A stretch of DNA of 64,000 nt from Paragonimus westermani (GCA_008508345.1 QNGE01000949.1:142125-206124); one strand, 5' to 3'; counted from the stretch's first letter, positions 21,568 to 36,024 are shown. The notes: generated by a model from the letters alone, not told the origin. Numbers and translations are program-made.

Positions 21568-21711
21568 GACGAGAAGGGCGGTGCTATACCCCGTTTTTAA
21601 TGACTGCCTTTCAGGTCAACAGAAAACCGCCGGACATCGAAACGAACAAACTGACTGGATCCGGGTAGATTGGGCCCCCAGCATCGAACCCGTGTACAAA
21701 TCGCTGAAAAA
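21568..21711 (+). repeat. Short repeat, copy 2, with purine-rich start
   Basis: A purine-rich run ACGACGAGAAGGGCGG (21566-21581) directly follows the gypsy integrase end and precedes TGCTATACCCC, which is the position and form of a polypurine tract followed by a 3' LTR. The sequence matches 19857-19990. No terminal CA end could be fixed. Confidence 0.55.
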
Positions 21712-22403
21712 GTTTCTTCAGTAACACGTGCTGTTCGACCGCCACAGGAGGGTGACGTTTTGAAAATGCATACAATTTTTGATTTTTAGGCCCTTGGTTA
21801 CTTTCTATGTTGCTGGTCGCCAGCACGTCACAGTGAGGGAAAGGCACACTTCTGTCTGTTGTTGCAGTAGTGGGAAAGCCCACCTCCTACCTCCTTCTAC
21901 GTGAGTTTTGGCTGGCTGGGTAGCCCGCTCCGACAGCACTACCCTAGGGACGCATAGACGATTCCGGATATTGCAAGCAGACTGACCTCCTTCAACGTTA
22001 CCAACCTTCTTCAAGGTGGTATGCGTAGGTGTTCTAAAACGCGCCTACCACCCACCCACCCCGTGGTAATTTAAATGTCCCCAACTCCACCCTCCTTTTT
22101 TTAGTCCAAAACTTTCAAGCTTGAAGCCTTCTGTGAGGGGCCTCAGTAAGGACAATCTTGATTTGCCACATTTTCCAACTACCTTGCTATTCGATTTGAT
22201 TGTTAGGTTTATTGATATTTCAAACTAAACACCTCCTACACTATATTCAGATAAGCTTTACGGCTAGCCCACTTCTAAAAGAAGCACTAGACTCCAGTTT
22301 ATCCGGATCGGATTATTGATACTGTTTGATTGCACGTCTATACTCGCATTTGTTCAACTGTTCAAAGTCATAGCAAGAGTTTCGGGTCTCTTGTCAGCTG
22401 ATT
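21712..22403. other. Spacer, possible remainder of a gypsy 3' LTR
   Basis: No protein similarity. A pyrimidine-rich block lies at about 22045-22105. If an LTR starts at 21582, some of this would belong to it, but no second copy was found to prove it. Confidence 0.35.
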
Positions 22404-22553
22404 GGTCGTGATCTGCTTTTTGTCTTGCTTCGATTGCAGCTCCATTTTCAAGTCTACGTGCAGTAGGCGTCGTTATCCATTATTCCTTTTTCTGGTTGAA
22501 TTGTTATGAAGAATAGATACGGTTTTAAAGGTAGAAACGTTCCAGTCCTCCAC
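22404..22553 (+). repeat. Dispersed repeat shared with 9554-9725
   Basis: Same orientation as the copy at 9554-9725, with shared blocks TCCATTTTCAAGTCTA, GTAGGCGTCGTTATCCATTA and AAAGGTAGAAACGTTCCA. This copy lacks about 15 bp present near 9561-9580. Confidence 0.7.
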
Positions 22554-23879
22554 AAGACGGATCGTACACAGTAGCAACACTGTTGAGTGCTTGCCCTGTA
22601 AACACTGATATGTACTGGATTACCCAAAACTACTAATAGATTGTTATAATATAATCCTACAATCGCTTGCCCACCATTGAGTCATCAAAGAAACGAATCT
22701 GTTTACAGAGGTTGTACTAATTCCGAAAGCAGCTGACCTAATACCACCCAAAAGCCACCCAGGCCATAAATGTAAAATATGACCTAAAAGTCCCTACTGC
22801 ATGAATCTGGTAAGAAAAAACGATAGACTGCATATATTGCAAGTTGACAGTATGAAACCTATCTTACCAGTCCAGCAAAATGTGTAACTGCAAAATGTGG
22901 CACCCACAAACATGGAAATTAACCCACTATCATTTGCCGAGGGTGTAGTTCAACTTCTACTAAAGGACGCGCTGTCCCAAAGATTGATGACAATTGTACA
23001 AGCACATACAAACGCAACCGTGGTCCTGTCATAACCATCCGTCGTATCAAGCATGTCTATGGGCCTACCATGAGAACCGCATATGGACACCTCAAAACGT
23101 TGCATTCTTTCAGTTTCGCTATTATATATCCACAACGACTCATTCGAAATACAGACTAAAAATAAGTTTTTTCAAGAACTCTGTTCGTTTCACCTAGTGA
23201 AAGAAAGTAGATGGACAAAATGCTGGTGCAACAACAGATCATATACATTAGGTCTAGGATGTCAGTCAGAATACTACCGTAATGAGTGACGTTAAATTTG
23301 TAAACCAAGATGAAATGCGTGGGCTTATCAACACTGATGACGTTCGTCTTCTCTGGGCAACGGGCAGTTGTGTCAATGAACTTCATGCATCAAACCAGTG
23401 AAACCGCTAGCCCTGGGATTTCTGACACCCAAATTACGGCTGTTAGTAGGCTACATCCGTTCGCTAATTTGGCAGTCACTTCATTATCCATAGATCGATG
23501 AATGTTGATTTTGACTTGAAGCATCACTGGCCAAGCCTTATTAAATTGGCCCATGATTCTTCTACATGGTACCAGGTTCCACGCAGACCGATTTCAGGAA
23601 ACCATTTAGGATTCTCATGAGTTGTGCGATGATTCGAAGGTATAGTCAGCCAAAATTAATCTTGCAGTTTTGAGTGATGTTTCGATAGTTGCTTCATTTC
23701 CACAAGCAAGAAACTCAATGTAGACGTCGTCCTTACTGAAGGCTGGAGTACGAGCTGCATAATTAAGATATAGAAAAGCATCTATTCCTGTGGCCGCCGA
23801 ATTCCTCCAAGTTCGCCGCCCCAGTCTCAGGGTAAAGGGGATCCGTCCAAGTTGGTATTGCGCGACCGGTGATGTGCCT
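22554..23879. other. Gene-free stretch
   Basis: AT-rich, with short frames on both strands (for example 22994-23197 plus and 23156-23386 minus) that show no domain. Nothing supported. Confidence 0.35.
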
Positions 23880-24430
23880 CAGAGATTCCGTATTAGGACC
23901 TCTGCTCTCTACTCTGTGTGTGGTCGAAATTCCACAATCCACCACTCTCCCACTGTAATTAGACGCTGATGACACAAAAATTTGGCGTATAGTAAACAAC
24001 GTGCCTGGGAAACAACAGATGAATTAAACACACCAATTTAATGAATCACAGACACTCGATTGCCGTTGAACACCACTAAACCTAAAGTGATGTCCTATGC
24101 CGTCCGGGATACATAAACTACTTCCCAGTGGGCGGAAGTCTGCACACCAATACCCGCGAGCACGACTTGAACACGACATTTTTGAAGAATGCATGCTCCG
24201 TGTTTGGGTTACTCATAAGGTTGTTTGAACCGTTTCACACAAACTGCATTCTTACTAAGTTCACTTAGCTAATGTGCTCTATCTTGGGCCAAGTTACTGT
24301 TGCTGATTAGGTACAACACAAAGCTACAAAATGAGTTACAGCACTACGTTCTAATCCTACACAGACCAGTTGCGCAAGGTGGAACATTTTTTCAGTGAGC
24401 TGCCGGCATATCAGAGGAGGTTCAATTTTA
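23880..24430 (+). pseudogene. CR1-type LINE RT scrap
   Basis: Plus-strand DADDTKIWRIVNN at about 23964-24000 matches the YADD-(L/V)KIWR block of CR1 RT, with Tyr replaced by Asp. Further on, ELPAYQRRFNFIV at about 24400 matches the FPLSYRRLRGDLI block near the LINE C-terminus, with ATK-type residues just before. Frames are broken many times. The spacing between these two blocks fits a CR1 ORF2. Confidence 0.6.
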
Positions 24431-27400
24431 TTGTGTAGAATCTCTCATCAACATTGTCACTCTTAACTAATATACCTGTTACTGGTAAGTACTAGGGGAT
24501 TTTTGGCTAGTACAAATAAAACCTCACTATCAGTTGACTACAGCTCTCATAGTGCATTCTCATAGTGCTTTTAGCCAGGCCCATCAGATATGAGACACGT
24601 TTCATTCTTGTTGAAGTTTGTCATCAGTGTCCGTCTTTGCCATGGTCGGGATTTGAAAACCGGTCACGCTTTTATGAGGCAACCACGCTGACCCAATATT
24701 GGGCGCGGCTAACTTTTCATATGCAAGCGCACAGTCACGTTCGTTTGCAGGTAGTGCTCCCGTGGCCCGATCGCCTCCACAGGAAACGGAGTAGCTAACC
24801 TGTTAACTCCAATGAATAACTGCACCCCACTTGAGGGGTAACTCTCTAAGACTACATCAGCTGAACCGCGTGAGCTACAAAAACATATTTCTAGCATCCG
24901 GGTGTACCGCATTTGAAGCAGCTTACCGGAGTCTGCCGTAACTACGTCACCAGTAATTAAATTCAAGTGCCTGTATGACATACATATTCCGGAAGTCAGA
25001 CGAAATCGTCTAGTGATTTTTTATCGGAATCATTTTGGCAGAATAAAGATATTCTTGATTCCTCACTGTTGATACCACTCATATACTGTAGGTTGAAGTG
25101 CGAATGTTGCACGCTAAGTAGGTAACGGTTGGGTTCTCATTCCATTCATCATTCCAGAAATTCCCTCCTTTCAATCTTTTTCACTGCTGACCCTCTGAAA
25201 CAGAATCAAGCCTTGCACATGATTATTTCTTTCTAGACCGTCACACTCAGATGTTTTTTTAGCTTCCTCAACTTCCCCTTGTCTGCAAATTTCTTATGAA
25301 CCCCCAATTTTCTGGGTTATCGATTTGGGCATCCAAATTAGAAAATGTGCCCTGAATACTTGAAGCCGTCGTACCACATGTTTCCCAAATGCAGTGAGCC
25401 GTATCGGTTGACTTTACCGTGGTTGCTAGCGGGTTAGTTCCAGGGTTTTTCTTACACATCCTTAAGCAGCCGTTGGTACCACACCCCTTTAGGTAAACCC
25501 TCTTCTAACTGTTTCATGCATACCAAACCTTGAAGATGACGAAGCAGCAGTGGTGGTTTCTGATTACTGAACACAGTCTTGTTTAAGAAGGTGAGTCATT
25601 CGTTGACAGTCAAACAAACCAGCGCATCTAATCACTGCCACTTCTAGCTCGTATAGCTTGTGGAGTCCGGTACCTGCGGAATATCATTCATCACATCGGT
25701 AACGTGATATTGAGGCGTTACAATCACAAGACGGGAACGGGCTACCTGGGAGGTGATCTGTCATAGTACGTACTTGACTTGACTGCGCAGGTCACTGTTT
25801 ATGGCTATTCTACCAAAAAAGAATGGAACGTACTGATAATTTATTAATCAAGACATTGGACATGATATGACCAAGAACCTTCATTATAATACACATAATA
25901 ACGGGTAGTAAACCGATTTACATTATGTGTACTGGATAGAAATAGCGTATAGATGTATACCTACAAAAGCGGTGAATCACGGATACCCGCGATACTATAC
26001 GCAACATGAAAGAGGCCGTTGGGAACTTGGATTGGATATTCATTAGTATAACTTCGTAAACGTCACCGATTCCTGATGTTTGTCAAGAGTAAAGGAGCCT
26101 GGCATTCGATGGACGACCAAACCAGATGTGTGTGAATCAGTTCAAGTCACACACATATGCAGTATGTGAACAAAAATTCGGACTGCAAAAATCCGGTACA
26201 GAGCATTTTGGCACTATTTTACGCGTCGTCCCGCACGCAGGCTAGTGGAATCTCTAGGTCGCTAAGACATGAAAGTGGCTAGCTGGTTTTCTATAAATAG
26301 CTAAGAAAAAAATTTCCTCTCTCTAAATCGGTAACTGTTTTGTTTTGCCGTGAATGTCACAAAATGTTCGTGGGTAGGTGTTCGTCAGAAACGTGTGTTC
26401 ATCTAAAGTTGCTTATTTCCGTTCTTCTTTCAAGACAAAACTGACTTCAGCATGCGTATTTGTAGATTCACCCTGTACCGGTTTCCCCTATCTTGGTAAT
26501 CGTGACCAACTGTGATAATCGAGTGTTCTTGTTTCCTGATCTGATTGTCTTACAGTGGAAAATTACTTTTAGAAAGTAAAACTTCATAGCCGTTACTTGG
26601 ATCCGTTAACCAAGTCGGATATTTCTATCTTTCCGTGAAGATGCTTAAATGACCAACACTCTTCTTCTGGTACCACACTGTTGACCACTACACCGTCGAC
26701 CCCACATTACAGAATGTAAACACTCAGTTATACAAGCTTATTGAATTTTGCTGAAGTTGTTTTGTCGTCCCAACAGAGGACATAACAACCATTTTGTTGA
26801 CTCTAGCGAATAGCACCATCACAAGGACGTTCAAGTTAGGCCGGGGACTGTTGTTAGTAAATTTGGTTGTGATTTCCTTTGAATGACAACTCGTTCCCAC
26901 TTGCCGGAGAAAGCAAAGCAATCGTGTTAATCGAAAAACGTACTTAGACCATGGTCACAACGGATCCTCAACAGATAGCTTCCAATTCTGCTTGCATAAC
27001 CATTTCTCTGTATTTCGGAGGAGATGGCCTGGTTGAAACTGTCAGTCGATATCAGCTGGCTTCTCTTCACGATTGTATGCTACAAGTGTTTAGGTATCCG
27101 CGCCTTCAGGCCGCATCTCTCAAAGTTATATCTCACAAGATGGACGGTAAGTGTTTTCCTGCGCAGTGCGAACTTCGCTCTTCCGTATCCGTCAGTAACT
27201 TTCATAAAACTCTTGATTCGTTTTAGTGTCTTTAATAACTCGGCAAACAAATTCATCCGGCACTGTGCGCGACCCTCCAGGTTTTCTCACATTCAAGATG
27301 CTTTTTTCTTGAGGTTTTGTCAGGTTTTCAAACGTGTTGACTGATATGGCTAGTCCTTCAGTGCTGCTGACGGTTAGGCATTGAGCCACCCTATCTACTC

Positions 27401-28309
27401 TCCGACGGAATACCACATGAAGATAAACGGGCTAGATAAGCTGGCCAACAAGTAAACAGATTGGCATTAACTGTTCTAACACCATTAAGTTCGCCGTACT
27501 CTCTATGTTCATCAGTTAACGCAATGCAAGAATCAGTTTTTCCCCATTTGCCAGAACTGATTTGTGTTTCCCATATAAAGCTGTGTTTCGCCTAAATGCT
27601 GACCCGTTTATTCAAGCTTCTTCGAAGATCAATTACGGTGACGACTTGCACGTGCACGAACGTGTCCTTGTCGTTCCTTTCAACTGTCCTGGCGCCCCGA
27701 ATGATCCACAAAACACAACAGCCAGGCTTTTGAGTGCCACACTGAACGACGCCGATCTCCGCTGTTCTTGCGCTTAGGCGACTTAAGCAAGGTGCCTGTC
27801 TCGACGACTCAATACCCAAACAGCTATTTGCGTCACGTTTCCTAGTCAGACATGCAAGTTATCTCTTGAGCGAGAGGACTGATCATCGGGTGTATAGGTG
27901 TGGACGCCACGACTGTTGTAAGTTGCCGCTCGTGAATCAGTCAAACAGGCCAAGACGCAAAGTGAGAACAAGACTTCCCTGTGAGCGCGCCTGGTCGCTA
28001 TTACCGTGACTTTTTTGAAGCACGCCTTAGGAGAAGTTGTAAAACTATATCGAAGCTTGTTGTTGCCCACCTCGATTGCATTAGCGATAAACCTATTGAG
28101 AATTTGACAGCAGAATTTACATGGGCTTCTAGTTCAAATCTGGTGTGGGCGGAATATCTATACTCGCACAATACGGTGCACAAAACGGCGATGTTATATC
28201 ATATGGGATTATACCATTCATCATAACAGCCGAAGCAATGATACATCACAACATAAGCGTGCTTGTTGGATATGGACATAAATCACCATTGACCACAGTC
28301 AACATATTT
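24431..28309. other. Long gene-free stretch
   Basis: No frame over 106 codons and no recognised domain on either strand. Frames at 24709-24981, 26951-27226, 27024-27344 and 27562-27777 were read and show no motif. It may be old decayed repeat or true intergenic DNA. Confidence 0.35.
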
Positions 28310-28580
28310 CATGGAGTTTTTAGCCAGCGACGTTCAACTCAAAGGCATCAAACACGAGTTGCACTCTTTTCGGAGCTTGTCAGTAGTGAACAATTTTTCC
28401 ACAGAAATTCATACTAACCAAGAAACCACTGATATTTATCAGTAATCAAAATATCACACAAAAAGTTAAATGGTTTCTGTAATTCCCACTTGGTGGGATG
28501 TCCTAGTTCCTAGATAATCGACTGGTGTTAACAATATGGTTGATGGGGTTACTCCCAAGTCAGTCGGTCAATCGAAAGAG
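28310..28580 (-). repeat. Dispersed repeat family, copy 1
   Basis: This matches 36025-36290 in the same orientation: TTTTTAGCCAGC, CACGAGTT against CTCGAGTT, CAGTAGTG, ACTAACCAA against ATTAACCAA, AGTAATCAA.ATATCAC, and CTTGGTGGGATGTCCTAGT against CTTAGTGGGAGGTCCTAGT. The opposite orientation occurs at 50456-50600. No coding content is visible. See the finding on this family. Confidence 0.6.
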
Positions 28581-31500
28581 TACTCGCAATCCAATATGAC
28601 TGAGTGTTCGTATATGATGATTCACGCGCGCTTGCTGCGAAATCTACTGCGCAGTCGTAAATATGACTGCCTCGTGACAATGTGGCTGAAACAACTACGG
28701 AAATGTGAGAGCTGAATTCAAATTCCAGTTAGCATAATCCAAAATTCCCCTACTGCTTACACATAAACGTGCTGATTAATAGTAATCCAACTGATCAGAT
28801 GCATCTGGTCCAAGGCCGTTACAATTACGGATCAGTTTGTGCATTGTTTGGCCACACATTGGGGTCCAATATCCATTCACAGTGTAGCAAACGACAGGTG
28901 ACCATTTTGTCGAATTGATACTCACATTGGCAAGCGTAGTTTGTCGTGTCTCGCTAAACGAAGATGAAGTTTGAGCAAAGCGTTTGTAACAGCTCTTCCC
29001 ACAGTAATCGGCAGCAAGTTGACTAGTAGCTTTTTTATTCCATTCTTTCACAAAACACATTCCAACATATCTCGATCTAATCGTTGAAGCGATAAGTACC
29101 AATGAAAAACGATTTCATTTGCGTTTATTTTAATGCAAATGTCCTGCGCACCGCTTAGAAGTGGATCAGGTTCATAACGATTTCTTTAACCGACCACCCC
29201 ATCATACCGCGAGCGAGTCAGTGGCATAATGTCGTTGAAATCGAAGAACACACCGTTCTTCATTCATGCCTTGGAAATTCAGTTTGATCATATATAGAAA
29301 TCTATATATATTTAAAGTAACTGAAAAAGAGGGCAGATACGCATATATAACCTAATTGGTGTATACATCTGTTCAGTTGTATACATAGTTATGGTCAAAA
29401 TGAGTTCCTAAGGCATTGATGAAAAACGGTGAATTCAATTATTTCAATAGCATTATGCTGCTTATATCAAATTAAGTAAGTACTTAAAGAAACCTATGAA
29501 AATCAATAACTTATCATGGCAGCAAATAATCAGTTATTGCAAAAAAGAAAACTGGCACCGTGAAGCAAACGACCTGTTGTGATGAAGATGAACGATCAAC
29601 CCACACTACTCCTGAGTAGCGATGCAGATATGCATTTCGAAGTGAAGTATTTCCGGAAAAGTGCACGAGAAGCAAGAGGGCAACCTTAAAAGGAATGAGG
29701 TTTTTCACTTAAGAACTTTTTATCGGCAGCGGCTTCGTTCCGGAGTTATTTTTATAACGCACATGAGTGATTACGCTCATTAAGTTGTTGGACCATACAC
29801 CACTCGTGCTCATTTGTTAAATAAACACTCCTTGTACCACGCGCGTTCGCAGCTCACGACATTAGATCGACGCTAATTGTAGACAAATTAACAAGAAAAG
29901 AACGGTTTCGTATTTACTAGATGTTGGAAATCCAGTTACACCCATACGACGCGTTTGCTAAGCATCTCAACTACTTTGAGGTCCAACTGATTTGGTGAAA
30001 AATCGTGCCACCTCCCTTTTCCATCTATCAGAAGGGTAGAATTGGAATCCAGCCCACTGTCAGAGCTACATACTACTGTTTCAATCTCTTATGGAAGCTG
30101 AGAGTAATATGGGTGTTCACTATCACTCATATTGTCACAGGTGCACATTAGCTGGTATGAGTGATGTGAATATACGGAGATGCCAGTAAGTTTTTTCAAA
30201 TTACATATAGGTTCTCTCTTTGGCATTTCGAGGTTGATGGTATTTGGGATCTCTCAAAGGAACCCACTCAAAACACATCAAGGCTCCTTATGTGCTAATA
30301 GATCCATAATCACTTTCATCTGTGAACACCTATGGCATTCATACAAATCTTACACCTTTGAAGGAACCAAGTGTGCTGGCGTACATCCAAATCTGCGTTG
30401 AATGATTTGAAGAGAAAGAAGAAATCGGTAGATGTTTTACGACTTAAATACTATACAATAATTTAACTACGAGTAACAAAAAGTTAGAACAAGATGGGCG
30501 GAAGGGGAATATAACTATGGTCCAAACTCACTTTAGGGCAGTGAGAACGACCCCAGTTTTGGCGGCATATCCGGTTACGATAGTGGATCACGAGTTGCAA
30601 CCTCGGTTTGTGGCTGTTCATTTTACTTTCTCGGTAGAAACAATCTGTTTCAGGACATAAGAGACTGAATAAGTGTTGTATATTACACCGAGTAAAATTT
30701 TTTAATCTGTATAGGAAAAGAAAGTGGCGTCTACAGCTAATTATCAATGACTTTTGTGTAACATTGACTACTACATCCGACAAATGCACATCTCCAAGCT
30801 CTCCGTACAGGGCTGTCGAGTTCTGTCTGTAAGAGTCCCTTAAAATGCCTCCAGTAGAAGAGAACATGTGTGCCTCATCTATTATCTTTAGTGTTATGAG
30901 TCTGTGAGTACTAAGAGGAGCTTTGAGATACAAGCTATTAATCATATGATTCTCGATGGTTAGCATGTAGTCCAGCCTCAGGTGTTTCCATAAGACCTTT
31001 CGTCATACGAGTTCCGAAGTGAGTATTTTTAATCTCATCGTACTACTTAGAAGTAGCTTACGCAGGCTGAGTGTATATCACATCAATAGTGACCTCAATT
31101 TCGGAGTAATTAATGTTGCTGACGAGTAGATCATGTAAGAATCCTGAAGAAGCATGCTTACGTATGGCACCATTGAGCAAACACTCACTGATCAACGGGT
31201 TTATCAGGGTTGGTAGGTCACATCAGACCTACAACTAGATGTGTGACGAAAAGATACAGAGCGCCGTAAGGTTTCAGAACATCGAAAAACCGTTCCGCTT
31301 GTCGTAGCTGCTTTGAGCCGGCCGTCTACGAAATAGAGCTACACCGCTGTCCTTAACACATTGGCGATCGTGAGTAAAATCGCTCACACGTTTCTTGTCA
31401 TCTGGCGCACTCCAGGCTTCTACATTATCTATGGCGGACGGGTCAATGAGTTGCCTCCCGCGAATCCCCTCCAATTTGTCGAAACTAGCTGCGCGTTAGT

Positions 31501-34500
31501 ACACTGAAGTTTCGCGGGTTTCGCAAAAGGGTATCCCGGGGAACTCACTGTCAATAGCTTAGGACTCCACAGAATTTACAGTTCAGATAATTGGTCGAAT
31601 TATACAGATTCTGAGCTTTTGCTGCCATAGTTAGTTAAGGCAACAGCCACACACAAATTTTCCTTTGTGAAAAGTTTAAATTTCTGAAAATCACGATGAA
31701 CGAAATGGCTTTTTTTATAAGTTACTTGGGCCATCGGTCGATGGGTCAGTTAACAGAGTGTAAAGCGTCACCAAATCATGTCAAGTGTTGACCTATCGTG
31801 ACATTTCACAAGCCTCAGTGATTCACTATTTTGTTCGGGTTTGGTGACAAATCACATTCGAATATTCAGAATATTCAGAAGCTGTGCTAGGCCATCCAAG
31901 CACCACGTCAACCAATGAAACTGGTAAAAGCACACACACACGCAACTGCACGTCACCATGGGTCTCAGTCCTTCAACTAAAATTCGTGTGATACGAGTGT
32001 TTTTTCTATCCAAACTAGTCAACCTTCGCACCCTGTACACATCACTTTTCAGGACAACACAGGTTTGTAAAAAGAACAAGGTAGCTGAGGCTAGACAACA
32101 TTAAAAAAAAGCTGTCCATGTCGGTACTAATGACCAAGCAAGTTGCTCTCATCACTGCACTCTATGGTTAACATGGTCAAACAAGACATGCTGACTGAAA
32201 GTGGAACGACACGGCTCAGTAACAAAGCTACAAAACTGCGGAAGGTTAAACATGGCTTGGTGTCTTGTCAACATGGTTATAAAACACTATGTCACAATGC
32301 AGACATTGTGCAGCAAACTTGATGACACGGAATGGAGTGTCTTGTAGTCTACTGGATCTTAATCAGTGATTTACTAATCTGCAAAGCTGTTCCGTTCATG
32401 AATTTATTCTTTTATCATACATCGTTGAGCGAAGAAATTGTGCTGATAGCCCAATTCGTTAGGAAAATGTCTCGTTTTCATGTTGTCTATTGATAAATTT
32501 TGATACATCCTGGTTTGCAGCCATGCATTGCCTTTTAGACGTTGAGACGTTTACTGAGAGGTCTGTCAGCAGCCGGGTGTTGTCAGTCATGGAAAGTGAT
32601 AGCTAAAATCTTGGAATGATGAAACCCAGCGGTCTGATCTGAAATGCGCAAGCCTTTTGTGAGGACTCTGTCATGAGGACGGAATTTGGGTAAGCTTTCT
32701 GAGTAAACCTTTCAGGTAGAATTTCTGTGAGGTGGTTTGAAGTCCGGATTCTGTATCCAAGTTCACGCTTTCGAGACGGTCGTGGTGATATGTTCTGTCT
32801 ATCCTCTGACAAAAGTACCACCTTGCTAACTTGGGCTAACTTTCGGCTGCATCCTTCTCCGGTTTAGCCTGTCACAGTGATTGAAACGACAAACGTGCGA
32901 AAATTATGTTACCACAAGTAGCATACAGTGTACCGCCCGCGGTTCCACTCACACACTCCATATTCAGTATGAACCAGAAGAAATAAGACCGAGCGTCGTG
33001 TGAATGCAGGACTTTGTACCAGAGCCAGCTAATGCTTATGGGTCATCCGTAAAGGGGTTGGAACGACTCAACCCCATGTGTGCTCTCCAGTCGGACGTAA
33101 CGACTGTCTGTCCCTAGGATATGAAGAGAAAAAAACAAATTTGTCCTGATTATCCCTCCCAAGAAACGGGAACTTCTTGTGTTTGCCGTATAACATGCAA
33201 CTGAATGGCGCAGGCCGTCCTGGAAATAGTGACAATTACGTGTTTGCCATGCGAAAGGCAGAGAAACAGTGAATTGCAGTAGATCTAGTCGCGATATACA
33301 GCTCAGAAGAGAATACAAAGCAAAGCATAGATGAAAGTAAACAAAGCTAACTCATAGTGGTTCATGAATGTATGTTGTTTTCGAGTTCCTCCACAATGAA
33401 TGAAGGTACTCTCAACGGATGGGATCCATCGTTCCGCTTTAAAGAAGTTTCGAGCGCACGACGGACGTAATCGTGGAGACATAAATCCAGAAGTATGATG
33501 AAATGGATAGCAGATTTGTTTAACCCCCAACCCCCTTAAAAATCAGCGCACAGACAACACAGAGCGCAGGATGAACGAACGGCTAGCGACGTTCGAAAAA
33601 AAGGTCTATCCTCAATATACATACTTTAAACTCGAGGTGCACATGTATTCCTGGGCAAAATAGAAAGCGCGAAAAGCAATGGGAATTGCGAAATACACAG
33701 TGCCGTACAAACGTTGCAGACTACCCTGAAAAGGTACAGCCATAAAGACAACAGGTGAATGACATCTAATAATAGCCGACCGTAAATTCGATCCAAACCA
33801 CCTTTCTGCTCTGATGAACCCTGTAGGCTCGATCGCTAGACTCACAGTAAAAGGGGAACAACCGAACCTACTCAAGTTCTTGGATATTCTGATACACTGA
33901 AGAAAGGGTGGTTAGGCTTCACAGTGGATCTGCAGAAACTCAACATGCAATGACCACTGCGCTCAGTTCATGAGTCTTAATCAATGCAAATCAAGCGGCA
34001 TTGTACGCTGCCTAATCTGACAGAGTCTACAAAATCTGTGCGGACGACACTGCTATGAAACTAGAGCTGCTTTTCGCGTTAAAGGTAGGTGGTACTCTGG
34101 GCATTTAATCAAAAGATATTATCACATGATGATATACAGGATGAGTAAACTGCGCGAAATAAGCTGATGTACTTAGAAATCTTCCTTATGGGTGAGTAGT
34201 TTGACAAGCAATTTCACCAAAACCCTGAACACTATTTCCGGAGCACACTACGCGGTTCACTTGCGTGTCATGCTGAGTACAAAGAAGCTTTTAGTTCTTT
34301 CTGGGGAACGCAGTAGAGACTACTGTGCTCAGTCTACCATGATCAGCAAACCTTAGTGTAGCTGAGGAACAGCACTAGAATGACTAATCGTCCACTGGGC
34401 ACCCGGATCAGCGCGTGCTTATCAAAGTAGGTATGCGCAAAAACAAAAATTACTAGTCAACCAACATATCAACGAAACCAGATTCCCTCCATCCATCCAA

Positions 34501-35084
34501 AAATTCATGAAGCTTCCGCTGTGCTATTCAAATCTGTGGGGCAGGTTTACTTCAAAAACACAAAGGTTATTCAGTTGGAAAAAGGTTGACCGAAATATGA
34601 CCTACTGTTAGACCGCCGACGATCGGAGATTTACAACTGTTTAAGTTGTGCTAACCTCAACTCACGTGGCTGGTAGATTAGCATGATCAGTCACTTTGCT
34701 GATTAATCAGTTAGACAGGGGAACTTGGCATCTTTTAATAGGTACGTAGATGCAGCCGTGACACATATTGCTCATCCATCAAACAACTACGTGTGTGTGC
34801 TGATTTATCGGTACCGATCGGTGGGGCGGAGTTTGATGAGCACACCGTGAGACCGAACGAATGAGATTGGGTTACTGCCGACTGCTTTCACTGTTCAAGG
34901 CACTAACGATTCAGAGGTCTTGCGACGCGTAACTTTAAGCGACGTAGCAATCGAGAAGTTGTAGAATGTGGGGACAAAGTTTATCCAAATGCATGGTATA
35001 GCATCGACCTGCTGACAGTGAACTACTCTGAGTGCTTGGAATTTGTATACAACCAGTGATTTTATTTATCCGTAACGCCTCAAT
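28581..35084. other. Long gene-free stretch
   Basis: The longest frame is 160 codons on the minus strand (30966-30484). It begins MLTIENHMINSLYLKAPLST, is rich in His, Arg and Leu, and has no motif I recognise; its low coding character suggests chance. Nothing else is supported. A short AT run lies near 29290-29325. Confidence 0.35.
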
Positions 35085-35345
35085 GATGACACTAAATCTT
35101 CTTAAGACCCTCGGCCTACTTGGTGACTCGTAAAACTGGCTTCGGGGTTACGGTCCATGGTCAGAGCAAAGGATTTGCTGTTCTGCGACTACCCACTTCC
35201 AACAAGTGCACTATAAGAAACAATCCTTGCCCCTTATTGTTCACACTGTCCATCAGTGATTTGCCAGCCGCAGTGCACCTTCATCTCTTCTTCTATTTGG
35301 ATGGTTATAATGTGGCGGCTGATTTAAATTGTGCAACTGGAGCAT
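35085..35345 (+). pseudogene. LINE (jockey/CR1-type) RT scrap
   Basis: Two adjacent plus frames show RT blocks: LLKTLGLLGD, then NWLRGYGPWSEQRICC (35100-35180) and, in the neighbouring frame, CPLLFTLSISDLPAAV with LFFYLDGYNVAADLN (35230-35330). This matches the L..LG...NWL.SYL..R.Q.V and PLLF.L.INDLP..V.....ADD order of LINE RTs, with the YADD box ruined. It spans under 300 bp and is isolated. Confidence 0.55.
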
Positions 35346-36024
35346 GTAGTGCAAACCCAGTCTATTGTAAAACATTCATTGTCTTCAAGTGTAAGCTTCT
35401 GTGAAGTGGGCGCAAAAACAGGACCACTTACTATGTAGATGATCAGCCAAACTCGAAAACCGCCAGCCACAACATGAGTAAATGACCGATATCTGTGGTT
35501 TTTCTAGAAAGCATTACATAGGATTTAAAAACCCAGAACTGTCATCGGTGAACACTGTATCCCCTCTGTTTGCGACAAACTGGCGCGAAATCGTTTTCAC
35601 AGATAGGTTATTCAAATTCGCAAATGGAGATGGTTGCTTCATAAAGAGGAATACTGTAGTCATCGACCACAACTCCTACTTTCTAAATACGACTACATTT
35701 GTCAGAAGAGGTCGTGATTTTAGATTGTTTCCACAGATCCATCGGAGTACGAACGCTTTGTCGAACTTCCGATAAAAAATCTCAGAACAATCGTGTACAG
35801 ATAGTGTTAACAACAAATTGTGAAAACCGTCAGCCACATTTCGTACATCAAACTAAAAACTAACAAGAAATACTATCTTTCTGTTCACTTCTGATCCAAG
35901 TTTGGAGTGTTTTACAATAACGTCATCACTACTTATTAGACGTATAATTACTACCAAGTAGTACAAGACTTTTGTTGATCAGTTGAACATAACTCACAAC
36001 TGCTTGTAGCTCTCGCAGTCCCAT
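35346..36024. other. Gene-free stretch
   Basis: A 97-codon frame at 35482-35775 has no known motif. Nothing else seen. Confidence 0.35.

Noticed and set aside
30484..30966. 160-codon minus-strand frame as a possible host gene
   Set aside because: No recognisable domain, no splice or promoter context, and frames of this size arise by chance in 64 kb.
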